The notes beneath the pieces were generated by a model. That model saw only the letters and a program-made list of their open reading frames with translations, was not told where the DNA came from and did no database searches. A stretch of 64,000 nucleotides of DNA, from NCBI GenBank assembly GCA_916613615.1, contig OU744721.1:76699060-76763059 (forward strand). Direction: 5' to 3'. Positions within the stretch are counted from its first letter, which is position 1, and each line of letters opens with the position of its first letter. The stretch comes from Steromphala cineraria (lineage: Eukaryota; Mollusca; Gastropoda; Trochida; Trochidae). This document shows positions 1 to 12,235 of the stretch, piece by piece. The position numbers and the translations under genes are program-made.

Positions 1-759
1 CAAGGAGAAATAAATTTGCCATAGACTGTCATCTTATGGAGTAAAATAGGTTTTTAAGATTGTGACCCCTGTGACCCTATTTGGGGTCATGGGGTCACGA
101 AACCTACAGTTTAGAATCCCAATTGACCAAGGAGTCTACATGCAGTCTTTCAGCTCAATAGACCTTTAGGAGCTAAAGATGATGATGAAAATAAGTTTTT
201 AAGGTGTGACCCCTGTGACCCTATTTGGGGTCATGGGGTCACGAAATCTACAATTAAGAATCCCCATTGGCCAAGGAGTCTGCACATATAATTTCAGCTC
301 TCTAGACCTTTTGGAACTTGAGAAGAAGATGAAAATAACTTTTTAAGGTTGTGACCACTGTGACCTTATTTGGGGTCACAGGTTCACCAAAGTTACAAAT
401 TAGAATCCCCATTGGCCAAGGAGTCTGCACATATCATTTCAACTCTCTAGTCCTTCTGGAACTGGAGAAGAAGATTAAAATAGGTTTTTAAAGTTGTGAC
501 CCCTGTGCCCCTTTTCGGGGTCACAGGGTCACCAAAGTTACAAATTAGAATCTCCATATTCTAAGGTACTTGTACACAAAATTTCAGCTCTCTAATGTGT
601 ATGGTTCATGAGGAGAAGTCGAAAGTGTCAAAAGTTTACGGACGGACGACGGACGGACGACGGACGACGGACGACGGACGACGGACGGACGACGGACGGA
701 CGGACGCCGGACGACGGGCCATGCCATAAGCCCATCTGGACTTTCAGTCCTGATGAGCT
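1..759 (+). mobile_element. Minisatellite-core transposon, copy A (left end outside window)
   Basis: This is the 3' part of an interspersed element made of roughly 145-bp tandem units, each with the core GTGACCCCTGTGACCCTATT and then an inverted GGGGTCACAGGGTCAC. The array is followed by an (ACGG)n stretch and the conserved end CCTGATGAGCT, next to AAAAAT. Five units are visible. The same end occurs in full copies at 16770-19754 and 60031-61031. The paralogous site near 14030 lacks the element, which supports its mobility. No protein is encoded. The short ORFs across the ACGG stretch are artefacts. Confidence 0.8.
637..715. repeat. ACGG/ACGACGG microsatellite
   Basis: A run of ACGG and ACGACGG units lies at the 3' end of the minisatellite transposon. 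The same run is present at 19640-19702 and, in an ACGGATGG form, at 60945-60990, so it belongs to the element rather than being an independent microsatellite. Confidence 0.85.
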
Positions 760-766
760 AAAAATC

Positions 767-3765
767 TTAATTAAGGAATGGCAGTACAACATTAGATGTA
801 CATAACAGAGGACTCTACATTACATTAACTAACTTTAGAGAGCAGTTAGATTTAGAAAATTTTATAATACCCTTTACAGACAAAACAGTAAATGGATATA
901 TATTGTACTTCATATTGATAACAATTACAATACAAGTCAGTAACTACAAAACATTCAAATGTGTAAACTTTGTAATTTTGAATTCTGTTTTATTTTTTAC
1001 AAAATTTATAATGGCTACCACTTATAAGCACACTGATGCAGAATTTGTACTATATATTTGACACTAAAAGGTTCCTTTTCCTTTTTCAATTTATTGCCAG
1101 TTAATTCCATACCAACAAGTCTAACATTCAATGAAATGACTTCATAGCTGCTAACAGTTAACATCAACAAATAAAATATTTTTCTTCGACAACAATCGAA
1201 AGCGAAAGCCATACACTTGAAACTAATAGTTTAATATAAAAAATACAAACATACAACTTTAACAATGAATGGTATGTTTTAGCAAATCTGCCTATATTAT
1301 AGACTGCTTACTTAGCTTGCAAATGCTGTATGTTCATTAAAGAATCGTCAATTTTCATCTGACAAACTTCTGAAATGACAAAGATGGAAGATAATATATT
1401 CAAAATCTTCAATAATTGATAATCTTTAAATGGTTACATTGAACAAAAACACTGTTAATATCGTCTTAATTAAACAAAGAAGACACATGACCATATTTTG
1501 TTTGGTAAAAAAACCTTAACTTTAACCCTTTATCTGCGGGTACTCCGATTTGACCTATTTGAGGTTACAGGGTAAAAGGTTCAATTCCTAGACATTGCCC
1601 TCACTAAGTGGAAAGGTTATATAGCTACAGAAACAGCTAGTCTTGCCTTTGTGGGTTTAGGAATTCTCACTTCTTGCTTTTGGAAATGGTTAGTTTCCAT
1701 GACAACATGACAACTGGAAGGGGGTGCTTATAATGTGATATATAGTTTTGACAGAAATTTGAGGGGCTGACAAAGGGGAGTGCTAAGATTATACAGCCGT
1801 AAAGATCGTGGGCTGAAACCTGTCCACCACGATTATACTTTCTTACAGTATGAACAGATCTGAGCTACTTCTGCTGTTGCACGATATATTTTCTTTTTCT
1901 GCCGTAAAGTTTCGGATCCAGATGGTTTGAAGGATATTCAATACACTCCTGATAATTGCCATTATAAAGGGTGAATTCCCTTTTCAAAAGGTGATCCCCA
2001 CTTTAAACATTCCAATCACAAGGTCATATCAGTACATCTTTGATTGAAAATAGCCTTAAATCTCGATATACGTCACCTAAGGATGCACTCCTTTTAACTT
2101 AAAATTTCCAAACACTGCTCAGAGTTTGTATGGGATTGCTCCCCACAGGGAATTGCTACAGACAATCAAAGATGGCTGTCAAAATCTTCTCTATAGTATT
2201 AAAGCAAACGGTTACGTAATTTTATCTGAAATGACCATAACCTTGTTCCAAAAACACAAAGGTAGTGCAGTGTCTAAATTGTACTTCATGCACACACACA
2301 ATATGGCTCAATTCACTGAACTTTGACCTTCAGAACAATGAAGGTCAACATTACAGACTTTTTTCATTCATCACAAAATTCAACCAATCACAGATCAAGG
2401 AGACTCCATCAATACGTAACGTTTTATCACAGGGTACATAGAAAATTAAGCACAATGAAAATGACATGATCACACTCTCCTTTCATAATCTTTTCATACG
2501 TCATTACAAAGATAAGACTTTAATAGCTCTTTCTAACCTTGAAACTTTAAGTGGACAAGACCTAGAGACTATTAAAGCAACTACACTACAAGATAACAGT
2601 TCATTTTATTTTTCTAAAAGAGGGTTCCTTAATAATGTAAGGTCCATACATGACTAAACATGTAAATTCTAAATAAGTACCATACAAAATTAGCTTTTAG
2701 AGTGATGATTAAACAAACATACAACTCCTATTAGCTAACTGTGGAAGTAGACTATTGAATTATTTACTCTGTTAATATACTTTACTTTACTCTAAACCTA
2801 AAATGTATGAGGATCAGTAACATAAGTTACTCTTCAACATATACAGGAATGTTCACAAAAAGAAATATTTGATAATAGCATCATCGGTATAGGGTGAACC
2901 AAAGGGTATACAGTAAATCATAGAGAACATGAAAGACCATTCTGACAAATTATGCATATGCTTCATTCATAAGAGTATAGTTTTTGCATAAAAAAAATTG
3001 ATTATTTTCTCATCAACTTAATTTGACTTGTCAATTGGTCATGTTTTTCTTGCAAAAGATTTTGGAAATTTGATTTATCAATTTCTCCTATCAATTGTCC
3101 TACAAACAAAAATGTCTGGAATATGTCAGAGCTACTGTTTTGCTACTTGACATTGCCAGCATGAAATTGCCGATATCTTATAAACATCTACAGTATATAG
3201 CTGTAAATCTGTCACTATTGGATTGATTAAGACTTCCATTAAAATAGACTTTTATAGTCACAATTTCTCATATTTTACAGTTGTTAATTAGGACGTAAGT
3301 CCAGATACTTTTCACTAAGTCATTGGCCAATTACTGCATATATGGTAAAGACACATAATCATACTTCCAAGTCTTACGTTAAATGGCATACAAAAGAAAA
3401 TTTGTGGAAATGAAAAATCAAAAGCTCAAACAGAAAGTTGATTAAATGTGGTTATCAAAAGTGCTGACAATGTTCTCGAATTTAATCTAAAAAATACATA
3501 ACTGATGAATAAAAGACAACACAAACCATATAAAAACAAACTCTTTGCTAAGTCTCTTCAAAATGAATGGTAACAAGAAGAACTAAAATATGAAACAGAC
3601 TCGAAATATGTAAAGAAACAACAAATAATACATTCCGTGATTCGAAAATATGAATGAATATTATTGAAAATAGCTGCTTCATTCATTCCAATAAGCAAAG
3701 TAAAATATTACAAGAGCCATATTGAAATCAATATTTCACTCCTGGAAACATAGACAGAACATGTT
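767..3765 (+). repeat. Segmental duplication, copy 1
   Basis: About 3 kb of unique-looking, AT-rich sequence is repeated in direct orientation at 14036-20028. By eye, similarity is in the mid-90s percent along the whole length. The main structural difference is a minisatellite transposon inserted in copy 2. Both copies hold the same short ORFs (2126-2326 and 2466-2657 here), but these show no family features and are probably not genes. No function is recognised. Confidence 0.85.
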
Positions 3766-3889
3766 TGCAACGGTCCACTTGTCCAACCCTACTGTATCCT
3801 GGCCGGGTAGTTATATGATTAAGAAGTACAACTTCATGAGCTTGGTATAAATGTTGTCTCCCTTCCCTTTATATTTGTGTGTGTGTATT

Positions 3890-4586
3890 GAAATATCCAT
3901 TCTCTCCCCACAGAGGCAACTCAGTCATACCTGAATTAGCCTCTGTTCTATAACGGCTAATACACGGGGCAGAAAGGTAGAAATCTGATTGGAGGCAATC
4001 GAAGTTAGTTGTGCAATCAGCGACGCCGTTTAAAAGTGCTCATTCGCAAAACCTCGTCCATCTCCGTCGGGTTCGTCAAAGCTTTCGTTTAAATTTCACA
4101 TCCAGGGGAGGTAATTCTTCCTATTACAAACTAGCTTTCGTTTAAATTTCACATCCAGGGGAGGTAATTCTTCCTATTACAAACTATCGCTTTTTGCCTT
4201 CTTAATAGTTATTTTTTGGTTGATTAGTACAATAAAATCTATCATAAAACAAATAATAATTTACAAAATTATAAAACAGTTTCTATCTAATGAAAAACCC
4301 TATCCATATCTGATTTTCAAATAGTTTCCCTCTCACACTTTTAATGAAAAATAAACATAAAGACATAATATTTTTCTTTGTCATTGTACGACCGTTAAGT
4401 ACTCTTCAATTCATGGATATCTAAAAGGTGTTTTCATTGGCTGCAAATAAAGGAGATATTTTAAGTTACAAGTGTGTGTCGCTTGGGCAATCTGCCGGAA
4501 CCCCAGGATCTAGGCGTAATAGAACAGAGGCTAATTGAGGTATGCTATGACTGAGTTGCCTCTGTTGGCAGAGAATGTGAAATATC
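3890..4586. mobile_element. hAT-like miniature element with 8-bp target duplication
   Basis: The element occupies 3898-4578 and is flanked by the 8-bp direct repeat GAAATATC (3890-3897 and 4579-4586). Its terminal inverted repeats start CATTCTCT and extend about 55 bp, sharing CAGAGGCAACTCAGTCATA and then TTAGCCTCTGTTCTAT. An 8-bp target duplication is the hAT signature. There is no transposase ORF, so it is non-autonomous. A diverged relative lies at 23938-24240. Confidence 0.85.
4081..4186 (+). repeat. 53-bp tandem duplication inside hAT-like element
   Basis: Two essentially identical 53-bp units, each beginning GCTTTCGTTTAAATTTCACA, lie head to tail at 4081-4133 and 4134-4186. They are inside the hAT-like element. 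Confidence 0.9.
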
Positions 4587-4734
4587 TAAAATAGAACCAG
4601 GTCGTGTTGTTCTGTTAGCCCCGCCCACTACTGAAAGTAGGACAAATACAAAGCTTGCGAGTACGCTTACAAGTGAGATCAATTTCAAGCTAGAAGCGTT
4701 TAATAAAATGGTTTATTACTCGCCCGTGTAAGAT

Positions 4735-6255
4735 ACCACAGATAAGATAGATAAGATAATTTTATTTGCACAGAGAAAACCCTTCTTGGGCAGTGTACAA
4801 AACGAGAATAAACAAATTTCATGACATACATAATATATACATAACAAATAACAGAGATATGCTATTATACACAATGATACTGCATGCCATTTATCCTAAT
4901 CTGTATTGATACAATTCATACAACAATTTGGTGGTTTTGGAGGCATGGTGACTCTGAGGGTTTAATATGGCAGTTAGGAGATCTTTCTTTGGCAACCCCG
5001 CATTCGTCAGACCTGTTGAACAGATGAGGTCTGAACGTTGATTATGGAATTTAGGACATGACAATATAAAATGTTCCTCTGTTTCAGCTTCCGTTAGGTT
5101 GCATTGCTTGCAAATACGACTATCAGCTGGGATGTTGTTGTATCGACCCCTCTCTATCTCTAGTTGATGAGCACTAAGTCGTAATTTACTTAAAACTTTA
5201 CGATGCTCCTTGTTCTTAATTGACAATAGATAGTCCTTATATTGAAATGAATCTCCAATGTGCCCAAGCAGGCGAAGTTTCTTTCCTTTATCAGACGGAA
5301 GCTGATTTATTTCCTGTAGATACAAGTTAACAAATTGAGACTTTATAAATTCTGTAAATTGGAGTGAGGATATGTTGACAATATTTGAAGTAGGGAAAGC
5401 GTTTTGAAGAATTTGCTCAATAGTTGAGACCCAAGATTATTTTGATAGAAGTCTATCTTCTTGTAAAGCAGCATATTCGAGTCGGTTATGGTCCATCCTT
5501 ATCAATCTCCTGTAGTAGTTAAACATGCTTGAGAGTATAGTTATTGATATAGGGTAAACTCCAAGCTCGCTAAGATATCCTGTTACAGGTGCGCTTTGGT
5601 ACTTCTAGGATTGACTTGGCAATCTTTATGGTTATAATATTACAAGTCAACTTACTCCAATTTTGGAAGAGATCCAATGAAGATTTAAACATATCGCTGC
5701 CCCACACTTCTGCACCATAGGTGGCGATTGGAACAACAAGACAACGATAGAGACGGAGAAGAACATCAGGGCGGAATTGAGTTGATGAAGATAAGCTGTG
5801 TCGGATCTTGAACCATGCGCGCATCGCCTTCCCTTTAAGACTTTCAATGGCGATTTAAAAAGTTCCATTCTTGTGCAAAGTTACTCGTAGATAGGTATAT
5901 GAGTCACAAACGTCGATGGCCGAATTATCATAGTGAAATGAATGATTTGTATCGACCCTTGTACCACTTACAATAATCACTTTAGTTTTAGAGAGATTTA
6001 TCTTGAGTTTCCAATCTTTTGTAAATGTTTTAGATTATTAATACTATTTTGGAGTCCTTTGGCTGATTTTGAGAAAAGGACGAGGTCGTCCGCAAAAAGT
6101 AGATGTGTGAGACTTTGATCATCCAAGTTAGGGGCATGTTCACTGCCGGATTCAAGGTAGTCCTTCATATTATTCACATATATGTTGAAGAGGGTAGGGC
6201 TGCAGACACATCCTTGCTTAACACCAATTGATGATGAAATTGGTTCAGCAGTGTT
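4735..6255 (-). pseudogene. 5'-truncated non-LTR retrotransposon (LINE) ORF2 remnant
   Basis: Read on the minus strand, the segment starts within a reverse transcriptase. Around 6245-6060 it gives motifs of the form GVKQGCVCSPTLFN and then LLFADDLVLFS, the catalytic FADD block. Around 5824-5690 it gives the post-RT stretch RLYRCLVVPIATYGAEVWG. At 5325-4891 it gives a C-terminal domain with a Cys-Cys-His-Cys knuckle (CKQC ... HFILSC). Frame breaks separate these blocks, so the copy is dead. The 3' end carries a short AGATAAGAT-type tail (4740-4760), as in many LINE families. The 5' end is lost near 6255. The clade cannot be settled by eye; Jockey/CR1-like or RTE-like are both possible. Confidence 0.85.
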
Positions 6256-6420
6256 AAACTAGTGTAATAACACAATGCAAGGATGACGTCATAGAAGTGT
6301 GTTGTTGTGACATCACAGTGTTAACGCGCCGTCACAATGGTTGCTGAGTCGCGAAAGTGTTAGTTTCGGCAACTTATCGGCAATTATGTTTGATTTTTAG
6401 GGCAAGTAATAAACACAATA

Positions 6421-6552
6421 CTAAACTCCCTTCCATTTAATACTATTTTTATTAAACTCGTGAATGATTTGGTATCAAACTCGCTTTCGCTCGTTTTATA
6501 CAAAATCATTAACTCGTTTGATAAAAATAGTATTAAATGGAAGGTCGTTTAG
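6421..6552. repeat. Foldback palindrome of about 62-bp arms
   Basis: Two arms of about 62 bp, starting CTAAAC and sharing CCTTCCATTTAATACTATTT, face each other around a very short centre (CTTTCG). A second unrelated foldback of the same design lies at 35644-35747. This is probably a miniature inverted-repeat element; no coding content. Confidence 0.8.
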
Positions 6553-7525
6553 TATCCTCTATCACTTACATCCGTCAACATTATGCTTGTGCGTTCTGTA
6601 ATTCATTAGCAGAGAGAAAACCGTGACTGGATTTCTACATAGATACAGGAATGTCTAGATTAATTTTCCCAGTTTCTTTCAGTTAGCCTGCTTTAAGTCT
6701 CCTTATCAATATACATGTATACTTCACCCTAGACCGCCCATTGACCCTGGATGAAACCAAGCCTTGTTTTCTCGACATACAGTAACTGGTGATAGTCAGA
6801 AAATTTTCAGTATAACAGATGGTTACTTTGTCCGAATTATCAGAATGTAACTTTAATATAAGTCTTTTATGACAGTGTATTGCGTAGGAGTCTTTAAAAA
6901 AGTCTATCTTGATTCAGTGTTCGGGAAGACAGTTTTATTTTTGACTTTAAATACGTTATTGAATTAATATATTCTATCATGATTCAATGTTCATTTTGTC
7001 ATAGCATATAACCTTTTTCCAACTAATAGGTAATCACTATGTATAGCATAATTATACCTGAATATACAAATCCAACTGGTAAAATGTCTGAACTTCTAGT
7101 TAACAACAAAAACTTAATTCTTCACCCGCCTGTACTTTAGTTAATTAAATAAGGAACGTACTGTTTTGATCAACGGGTACACTACTTCTGAAAAATTGCA
7201 CAACCCTTTACAAATGCATTGTCTTTCCTTAATGATAAATTTGATAATTGTTATAATATGTTTAATTATGTTATCATTTCACTCGTGTCCAGAGGTCAGG
7301 TTAAAGTCTTGAAATGCTCGTGGTAGATATCATAAAGCAATGAGGAGGGATATTGAGTCAGTGCACATGTACGCGAGTACACAAATACAGATAATTTCAT
7401 GAACTGACTCTAATAGCTGGTTAATGCGAGTACACATGTACACAGTGCACATGTTCTCGAGTAGACAAAAGGGCCCCTGTGGGAGCGGTTGAGCTGTAGG
7501 CCAGTGATAGGGCACTGATATTGCA
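6553..7525. other. Intergenic sequence upstream of P450
   Basis: No gene or known repeat is seen. Just before the P450 (7358-7472) there are partly repeated motifs, GCACATGTACGCGAGTACAC and a near copy GCGAGTACACATGTACACAG. They may be promoter-proximal but I cannot assign a factor. No convincing TATA box was found. Confidence 0.5.
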
Positions 7526-7549
7526 GTGAATAAGCACTTTTCGTTCAGG

Positions 7550-9067
7550 ATGGTTTTAGAAGATATTTCTAAGAAAGTTTTGACCTTCGTCTTAGAGAAT
7601 TCCAAGCCTATACTGCTGGGTACCGGGGGTATTGTGGCAGTATGGCTAATGTTCCGGAGACCAGGCGATATCCCACCCGGACCGGGCTTTGCTCTACCTG
7701 TTTTCGGACATGCTCTATCATTGGGGGCTGACCCAAGAAAGAAACTAAGGGAATGGAGAAGCAAATACGGAGATATATTTAGCATGTACTTGGGGAACAG
7801 ACTCGTTATTGTTATGAACGGATACGATGTGCTTGTCGACGCTTTTGTGAAAAATGCCGACTTGTTTTCCGACCGACCCCACGTGTTCGTTCTTGACAAA
7901 ATATCCCGGGGTCGGGGTGTGGTCGCAACTTCCGGTCAAGTGTGGAAGGAGCAACGACGGTTCACCCTGTCAACACTCAGAGATTTCGGAATGGGGAAAA
8001 GGGTAATTGAAAACGCTATCCACAAAGAGTGTGAGTATTTCCTGAAAATCATTGAAGACAGGAAAGGTGAAGCCTTCAACATTAGAAATATCGTCAACAC
8101 CGCCGTCATGAACATCATCGCCGCCATCTTATTCGGCAGGAGGTTCGACTACGAGGATGAGTTTCTGAAGGACCTACTGGCACGTATGGACGAGAATTTG
8201 CGGCTCTCTGGGACAACAGCGGGTCTCAACTTCATCCCTATCGCTAGATACATTCCTGGAGATCCCTTTAAATTCAAAAGAATACTGAATAACCTTGCCT
8301 TCTTTGAGGACGGACTTTCCAAACCGTCAATCGAGGAACATGTGAACAACTTCGATGAGGACAACATAAATGACTTTGTTGCTGCCTACGTGAAGGAGAT
8401 CAAACACAAGGAAAGAACAGGAGAGAATAGCTCTATCGGGTTCGACAACCTCAATACATTGATGTGTGACCTGGTGGTTGCCGGAAGTGAGACTACCACC
8501 ACTACCATCAGATGGGCCATCCTCTTGCTCATGAAGTACCCGGAGGTTCAGAAGAAGTGCTTCCAAGAAATCGAGAAGAATGTTGGACAGGAACGACTTC
8601 CTCAAATGTCCGACAAATTGAATCTCCCATACGTGGAGGCTACAATCACCGAGACTCAGAGAATCACCAACATTCTTCCCCTGTCTCTCTGGCACAGCGT
8701 TCCTCATGACATCAAGTTCAGGAACTTCACCTTCTCCAAGGGAGTCATCATCTTGCCAAACCTTGAGTCAGTTCTTCATGACCCAAATATTTTCGAGAAT
8801 CCAGACAGGTTTCTCCCAGAAAGATTCCTCGACGTTACCGGAAAGTTCACCAAAGTACCGGAAATGATCCCTTTCTTCATTGGCAAGAGGGCTTGTCCTG
8901 GCGAGCCCTTGGCCAAGATGGAACTCTTCTTGTTCATTGTGAGTTTGATTCAACGCTTCGAGTTTCAACACCCAGCTGGTGAACCTCCTCTGACAATGGA
9001 GGCTGTCCCCGGGGTCACATTCGGGCCCAAGCCTTTCAAAGTGAGAGCAGTGTCTCGCAGGTCTTAG
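7550..9067 (+). CDS. Intronless CYP2-clan cytochrome P450
   Basis: A full-length microsomal P450 of about 505 residues from the ATG at 7550; an in-frame ATG at 7526 would add eight residues. I prefer 7550 because its product begins directly with the short N-terminus and membrane anchor. The anchor is LLGTGGIVAVWLMF, followed by the proline hinge DIPPGPGFALPVFG. Numbering from 7526, the I-helix oxygen-binding motif AGSET is at 319-323, the K-helix ExxR (ETQR) at 376-379, then PERF, and the haem-ligand loop FFIGKRACPG at 450-459 with Cys457. Every diagnostic P450 motif is present and the length is normal. The family oxidises small lipophilic substrates using NADPH-cytochrome P450 reductase at the endoplasmic reticulum. 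The substrate here is unknown. Lack of introns is unusual for the CYP2 clan and suggests an old retrocopy or intron loss. A repeat begins 64 bp after the stop, so the 3' UTR is short or lies in that repeat; AATAAA occurs near 9799. Confidence 0.93.
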   Translation: MVLEDISKKVLTFVLENSKPILLGTGGIVAVWLMFRRPGDIPPGPGFALPVFGHALSLGADPRKKLREWRSKYGDIFSMYLGNRLVIVMNGYDVLVDAFVKNADLFSDRPHVFVLDKISRGRGVVATSGQVWKEQRRFTLSTLRDFGMGKRVIENAIHKECEYFLKIIEDRKGEAFNIRNIVNTAVMNIIAAILFGRRFDYEDEFLKDLLARMDENLRLSGTTAGLNFIPIARYIPGDPFKFKRILNNLAFFEDGLSKPSIEEHVNNFDEDNINDFVAAYVKEIKHKERTGENSSIGFDNLNTLMCDLVVAGSETTTTTIRWAILLLMKYPEVQKKCFQEIEKNVGQERLPQMSDKLNLPYVEATITETQRITNILPLSLWHSVPHDIKFRNFTFSKGVIILPNLESVLHDPNIFENPDRFLPERFLDVTGKFTKVPEMIPFFIGKRACPGEPLAKMELFLFIVSLIQRFEFQHPAGEPPLTMEAVPGVTFGPKPFKVRAVSRRS

Positions 9068-9125
9068 GAGACTTTGGGTGGACGTTTATCTACTCTGGAT
9101 ACTACTAGAGATCTTCAACCAGTTA

Positions 9126-11478
9126 AATTGCATAGGCGTAGGAACAGGGGGGGCACAGGGGGGCCCGGCCCCCCCACTTCCGAACCTGGGGGGGCCCTGC
9201 CCCCCCACCTTTCAAAACTTTTTTTATAGAAAAAGTCACTTTAACTCTGTTTTTTAGGGGGAAGGAAAAATGAGATGAACGGGCCCCCCCACCTTTGAAA
9301 GTGGGGGGGCCGGGCCCCCCTCCCTGAACAGTAAGATTTTCGGTTGACAATTTTTTTAAGAAAAGGGGGGAGGGGGTGTGGGAGAGGGAGAGCGAGGGGA
9401 TTTGGATTGGGATGGGAGAACAAGGGAATTCCCTTCCCCAACATTTTATCCTTTTTAGGGATCTACCCTGTAATTAGAATTGTAGATGGGAAAGGGTTCA
9501 GATTTTTTTTACCTCGAAAATGCGAGGATATTTAGATATTACCCCAACCTTCCCAGGGGGTGGGGCATAAAAGCTCAGGGGTCAGGGAAAGTAGAAGGGT
9601 CTACCCCATCACCACTGAAACGGACATATGGGCAGGAATGTCCCTTTAATACTTTAAACACTTTTCCTAAAAAACATTTGATCTTAAACATCATTGAAAG
9701 ATGTGTGTTTCATCTTTGTAAGAAAGAGACTTTGAACTATATATGGCAAATAACAAAATGTATCGGTTTGTCTGCGTGCCTGTCAGTTTGTCTGTATTTA
9801 ATAAATCTGATATAATGTGAAACATAAATTTGAAACATACATGCACGTGAATTTCCCCCATGAATAAGGGTTTTTTAATCGTTTTAAAGGAATTATTTTT
9901 TCTTCCTTTTAATAACACATTCATAGATAATTTATCGTGCAAAAGTTTTAACTACCTGCTGATGTGAATAAGTGAGATCTTTTCACTGGGGCCACGCCCT
10001 TAAAATCTAAATTTATTTCCATATTATTTAAAAGGCATAAAAAACTGATTTGTTGTATACAGACTACTTTAAAAAATATGATTAGAATTTGTGGTGAATT
10101 TGTTGCCCCTAATAAGGACAATGCCCTTCGGAGCTTTAAAGCTATATTATATCCATTTTCAGAACAAAATGCGATCCTTTGAAGTGAATTCCATTTTGCA
10201 AGAAACATTATTTTCAAAGATATTGTGACCCTGTTGTCTTTAACCTATAAAGGCTAGAAAATAGCTGCAAAAAACCAGATGAGGTACAGAGCTAAGGCTA
10301 TACTTTTCTATTCTTACCTGGAAGACGTATTTGACCATTTTAGCTTTTTGTTTCACGTTCATCATTCACGTTTGTGATATTTAGGCCAAATTTAATAACT
10401 CAAAACCATTAATATGATGAGAACAAAGACTATGTAACAAAGTTCCCCCTTAAGCATTCCTATAACGTTTACTCATAGTAATTTTGATCTTTTCACGTGA
10501 CTGAAAATATCTGAGTATATCAAAGCTGTTATGAATATTTAAGCTATTAAAACATTTTTGACCTATTCACAGAGTAAATATGACATTTGAGCTTATTAAA
10601 GTTTCTGAGACCAAAGGAGTTAATGAAAAACAAGAAGAAATGATGGAGATAAACTTACAGAATTTGGAGAATGCTTCCTATTTATTTCAAGGTTATAATG
10701 TCAATTATTATTATATTATCGATACCAACAACAAAATTATCATTATCATCATTTATCATTAATCACTCTTATGAGTCATAAATCATCCATGAATTACTTC
10801 CATCATGAAATCCATCAATCATCCATCTACGACTATGAGTCATAAATCATTAATTCATCAAGCATTAATCAGCAATTTTCAATCATTCGTTATCAATTCA
10901 TGATCAATCAAACAATTACCAATTTTCAAACACTAAAACAATCATTATCTTCTATAATCAACCATTCAACACTTATAAATTATCATTTATCAATCTTTCA
11001 ACACTTAAACGAACGGGCCCGTAACAATCATTCACCAATCATCAAACAATTATTCATCAATCATTGTAAATAATTCTACACTAAACAATCAATAATTCAA
11101 CACTAAACAATCAATAATTCAACACTAAACAATCAATAATTCAACACTAAACAATCAATCATTCAACACTAAAACCATCAATCATTCAACACTAAAACCA
11201 TCAATCATTCAACACTAAAACAATAAATAATTCAACACTAAACAATCAATAACTCAACACTAAACAATCAATCGTTCAACACTAAACAATCAATCATTCA
11301 ACACTTTAAAAAATAAACTCAATCATTCAACATTAAAAAAATCATCAATCCATCAATCATTCAACATTAAACAATCCATTTATATCATTGTTTGATTTCC
11401 TTGAGAGGCCACCCCCCGCTCTCACAAAAAAAATTTGGGCCCCCCCACCTCTCAAACCGTTCCTACGCCACTGAATTG
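9126..11478. mobile_element. Candidate 2.3-kb inverted-repeat element 3' of the P450
   Basis: The left end (9131) reads CATAGGCGTAGGAAC and the right end, reverse complemented from 11473, reads CAGTGGCGTAGGAAC. Both continue into long G runs with GGGGGGGCCC. AATTG flanks both sides (9126-9130, 11474-11478). This fits a single element with a 5-bp duplication, but two independent insertions of related short elements cannot be excluded. The interior has no transposase. It includes opposing G/C-rich blocks at 9145-9330 and a long CAATCATT-type tandem region. Confidence 0.55.
10745..11395 (+). repeat. ATCAATCATT-rich region with 22-bp tandem repeats
   Basis: Low-complexity DNA built from AATCATT and CAACACTAAA words. 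Its core (about 11087-11310) is a tandem array of a 22-bp unit, CAATCAATAATTCAACACTA followed by AA, in about ten copies with small variations. It lies inside the 9131-11473 candidate element. Confidence 0.85.
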
Positions 11479-12048
11479 TGATGTAATGCTTGAGTAGCAA
11501 ATTACATGTTAATGAACTATTACCAAAAACGAAAAAATCATCAGCTAGAGGACTCAGTTTATTCTATTTTGCAACATGTCGTAATTTGTGATGACATAAT
11601 TTGTTCCCAACATAGGAGAACATTATGGAAGACTTTTCTAGTTATTATGATTTATATGTGTGATTTCAGAGGACAAATTGACCATGCATGGACATTTGAA
11701 ACTTGTGACAAACCTGGTGTTTCACAGTCAAAACAGGAAAGGAGAATGCCTGGTTTACAGCTAAGTGTTTGCTCTCGTATTATTAATGAATACACTTTCT
11801 GTTAAAACAAATACTGAAGATAGTCTCAAAAATAATTACAAATTTGCGCTTGAGTCAATTTCCAAAAATTGCGACATAATAACTTTTACAAGCTTAATAA
11901 CAAGATAATTGTCCACTGAACAACATACCTTATCTGGCGCCAAATCCAGGTATTGTAAATGAAGCTGTGTTTGGAATCATGACTTAAAATAAAGAGCAAC
12001 TGACACTTCTGGTCATCAGGCTTTAAATAATCTATAATGGAAATGGTT
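11479..12048. other. Intergenic, nothing recognised
   Basis: AT-rich sequence with only one short open frame (11506-11805) that shows no domain and no splice context. I see no gene here. Confidence 0.5.
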
Positions 12049-12235
12049 ACAGGGACTCAGGGTCACCAAATCTAGAAATTCCCCCTTTAACTAAGGTTTT
12101 GGTACAAGGATGTGACCAGTGACCCTTAATAGCGTGATTGGGTCATCAAATACATAAATTACAATCCATATCAGCTAAGGAGTCTGCACTCAAGGTCTCT
12201 CGAGTCAAGAATGAAGTCAAAATGACAAGAAATTT
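12049..12235 (+). repeat. Degenerate copy of the 146-bp minisatellite unit
   Basis: The order of words matches the transposon minisatellite: CAGGGTCACCAAATCTA, then CTAAGG, then GTGACC(A)GTGACCCTTA, GGGTCATCAAAT, and GCTAAGGAGTCTGCAC. It is strongly decayed, with no ACGG tail, and is probably an ancient insertion. Confidence 0.65.

Noticed and set aside
637..715. Small + strand protein MRRSRKCQ...
   Set aside because: The ORF is formed by the ACGG microsatellite and recurs with each transposon copy.
2126..2657. ORFs of 66 and 63 residues preserved at 15414-15942
   Set aside because: Both copies lie in a segmental duplication with high overall DNA similarity, and changes are not biased to silent sites as far as I can see. 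No family features.
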